From assembly GCA_023260615.1 (NCBI GenBank), contig JALQUY010000045.1, positions 4,997 through 11,974 on the forward strand: 6,978 nucleotides of DNA, read 5' to 3'. The stretch's first letter is position 1. Every line of letters starts with the position of its first letter. This DNA is from Schleiferiaceae bacterium (GTDB lineage: Bacteria > Bacteroidota > Bacteroidia > Flavobacteriales > Schleiferiaceae). The notes under the pieces are model-generated. The model made no database searches, was not told the DNA's origin, and saw only the letters and a program-made list of their open reading frames with translations. The position numbers were made by a program, and so were the translations under genes. Positions 6,462-6,978 of the stretch are shown here, piece by piece.

Positions 6462-6485
6462 ATTCCATAGCGAATTGGTGGAATT
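6461..6485. promoter_or_regulatory. Inverted repeat AATTCCA-N11-TGGAATT upstream of clpB
   Basis: AATTCCA (6461-6467) and TGGAATT (6479-6485) form a perfect 7-base dyad. It overlaps an alternative dyad CAATTC-N6-GAATTG (6460-6465 and 6472-6477). Immediately after it, AATTTTTG (6482-6489) matches the Bacteroidota -7 consensus TAnnTTTG except in its first base, so the dyad could be an operator over a weak promoter. No TTG lies at the right distance. This is a candidate only. Confidence 0.35.
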
Positions 6486-6496
6486 TTTGCTTCGGC

Positions 6497-6523
6497 ATTT
6501 GAATTGAAGCGTGAGATTCAAAT
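6497..6523 (+). promoter_or_regulatory. AU-rich hairpin covering the clpB translation-start region
   Basis: ATTTGAAT (6497-6504) pairs perfectly with ATTCAAAT (6516-6523) across an 11-base loop, with a possible further T-G pair inside. Seven of the eight pairs are A-T, so the RNA stem would be weak and heat-sensitive. The 3' arm ends nine bases before the clpB ATG, covering the ribosome-binding zone. A temperature-responsive leader is an attractive but unproven reading; a DNA operator is the alternative. Confidence 0.45.
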
Positions 6524-6532
6524 ACCACACCC

Positions 6533-6978
6533 ATGGACAACCTCACGGTAAAAACACAAGAAGCACTTCAAGCTGCACAGACCCTGGCCTCTGCTCAGGG
6601 ACACCAGGCCTTGGAGACCCCCCATATATTTTTAGGCGCGTGGCAAACGGATTCCGTTTTAGTAGAGCACCTTTTCAAAATGGTTGGCCTGAACGGGCAG
6701 ACCCTCAAACAAATTGCGGAAGCCGAGTTGAGCCGAATCGCCAAAGTGGAAGGCGGACAGCCCTACATGGGGCGTTCGGCACAAGAAGCGCTCCAACGCG
6801 CGCTGCAAACCGCTAAGAAGGACGGGGACGAATTCCTGACGATTGAATACCTCCTTCTGGGCCTGGGAACGGGGAAGGACAACGTGGCCAAGGCCATGAA
6901 AGACCAGGGCTTCCAGGAAAGCGAATTCAAAAAAGCCATCGCTCAGCTGCGCAATGGCAAGAAGGCGCAAACCGCCTC
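6533..6978 (+). CDS. clpB: ATP-dependent chaperone ClpB, N-terminal part (partial, runs off window)
   Basis: The first 148 codons of a ClpB-type Hsp100 disaggregase, which with DnaK/DnaJ/GrpE extracts polypeptides from aggregates in the cytoplasm. The N-terminal domain shows the two Clp_N repeats: LTVKTQEALQAAQTLA with GHQALETPHIFLG (about 4-35), and YMGRSAQEALQRAL with DEFLTIEYLLLGL (about 78-111). It then reaches the ClpB-typical LRNGKK linker (139-144) that precedes the first ATPase domain; Walker motifs and the ClpB middle coiled coil lie outside the window. The tyrosine-methionine-glycine-R/S stretch and LRxGKK linker favour ClpB over ClpA or ClpC. Full length in the family is about 860 residues. 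The ATG at 6533 gives the standard N-terminus. No Shine-Dalgarno is visible, but an AU-rich hairpin and several inverted repeats lie upstream, fitting a separately regulated stress gene. Confidence 0.93.
   Translation, partial: MDNLTVKTQEALQAAQTLASAQGHQALETPHIFLGAWQTDSVLVEHLFKMVGLNGQTLKQIAEAELSRIAKVEGGQPYMGRSAQEALQRALQTAKKDGDEFLTIEYLLLGLGTGKDNVAKAMKDQGFQESEFKKAIAQLRNGKKAQTA

Noticed and set aside
6454..6482. TTGACA as the -35 box of a standard sigma-70 promoter for clpB.
   Set aside because: No -10-like hexamer is found at 16-18 bases (the positions read GGTGGA or similar), and the motif is part of an inverted repeat.
6254..6816. Short plus-strand open frames around 6254-6457 and 6511-6816, and a minus-strand frame at 6659-6970.
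   Set aside because: They overlap the sorting domain, the terminator or the clpB coding region in other frames, with no recognisable protein features.

Overview
The window looks like chromosomal DNA from a member of the Bacteroidota, probably a free-living Flavobacteriales-type bacterium. Three things point there: a very large secreted protein ending in a type IX secretion system (T9SS) sorting domain, a TAnnTTTG-type promoter element, and almost no Shine-Dalgarno sequences ahead of the genes. Base composition is close to half GC by eye, which is fairly high for that group. All real genes are on the + strand and there is no sign of mobile elements, CRISPR arrays or RNA genes.

Layout. Positions 1-1459 hold the 3' end of a tightly packed operon: the tail of a 2-oxo acid dehydrogenase E2 acyltransferase, a DEDDh-type 3'-5' exonuclease, and a small fumarylacetoacetate-hydrolase-family enzyme. 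The three overlap by 1 and 4 bases, so translation is probably coupled. A 61-base gap follows. It contains a striking imperfect hairpin (16 base pairs, two bulged A's) that ends 4 bases before the next start codon and also contains a TATATTTG promoter-like box. Positions 1521-6332 are one 1603-residue secreted modular protein: signal peptide, jelly-roll module, Ig-like spacer, MAM, CARDB-like, MAM, CARDB-like, jelly-roll, CARDB-like, jelly-roll, T9SS sorting domain. No catalytic domain is visible, so it is best read as a surface adhesin or matrix protein. A strong intrinsic terminator follows at 6356-6387. The remaining non-coding stretch to 6532 is dense in inverted repeats, ending in an AU-rich hairpin just before the start of clpB, whose first 148 codons finish the window.

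How they work together. The first three genes form one transcription unit, with central metabolism (E2, FAH family) around a nuclease whose link to them is not obvious. The secreted protein is probably its own unit, because it has its own promoter-like box and terminator. clpB (heat-shock disaggregase) starts a third unit.

No clearly new multi-gene system is present. The signals most worth a second look are the two hairpins lying on translation-start regions (1479-1516 and 6497-6523), the cluster of dyads upstream of clpB, and an abrupt change of codon usage inside the giant secreted-protein gene near position 2685.
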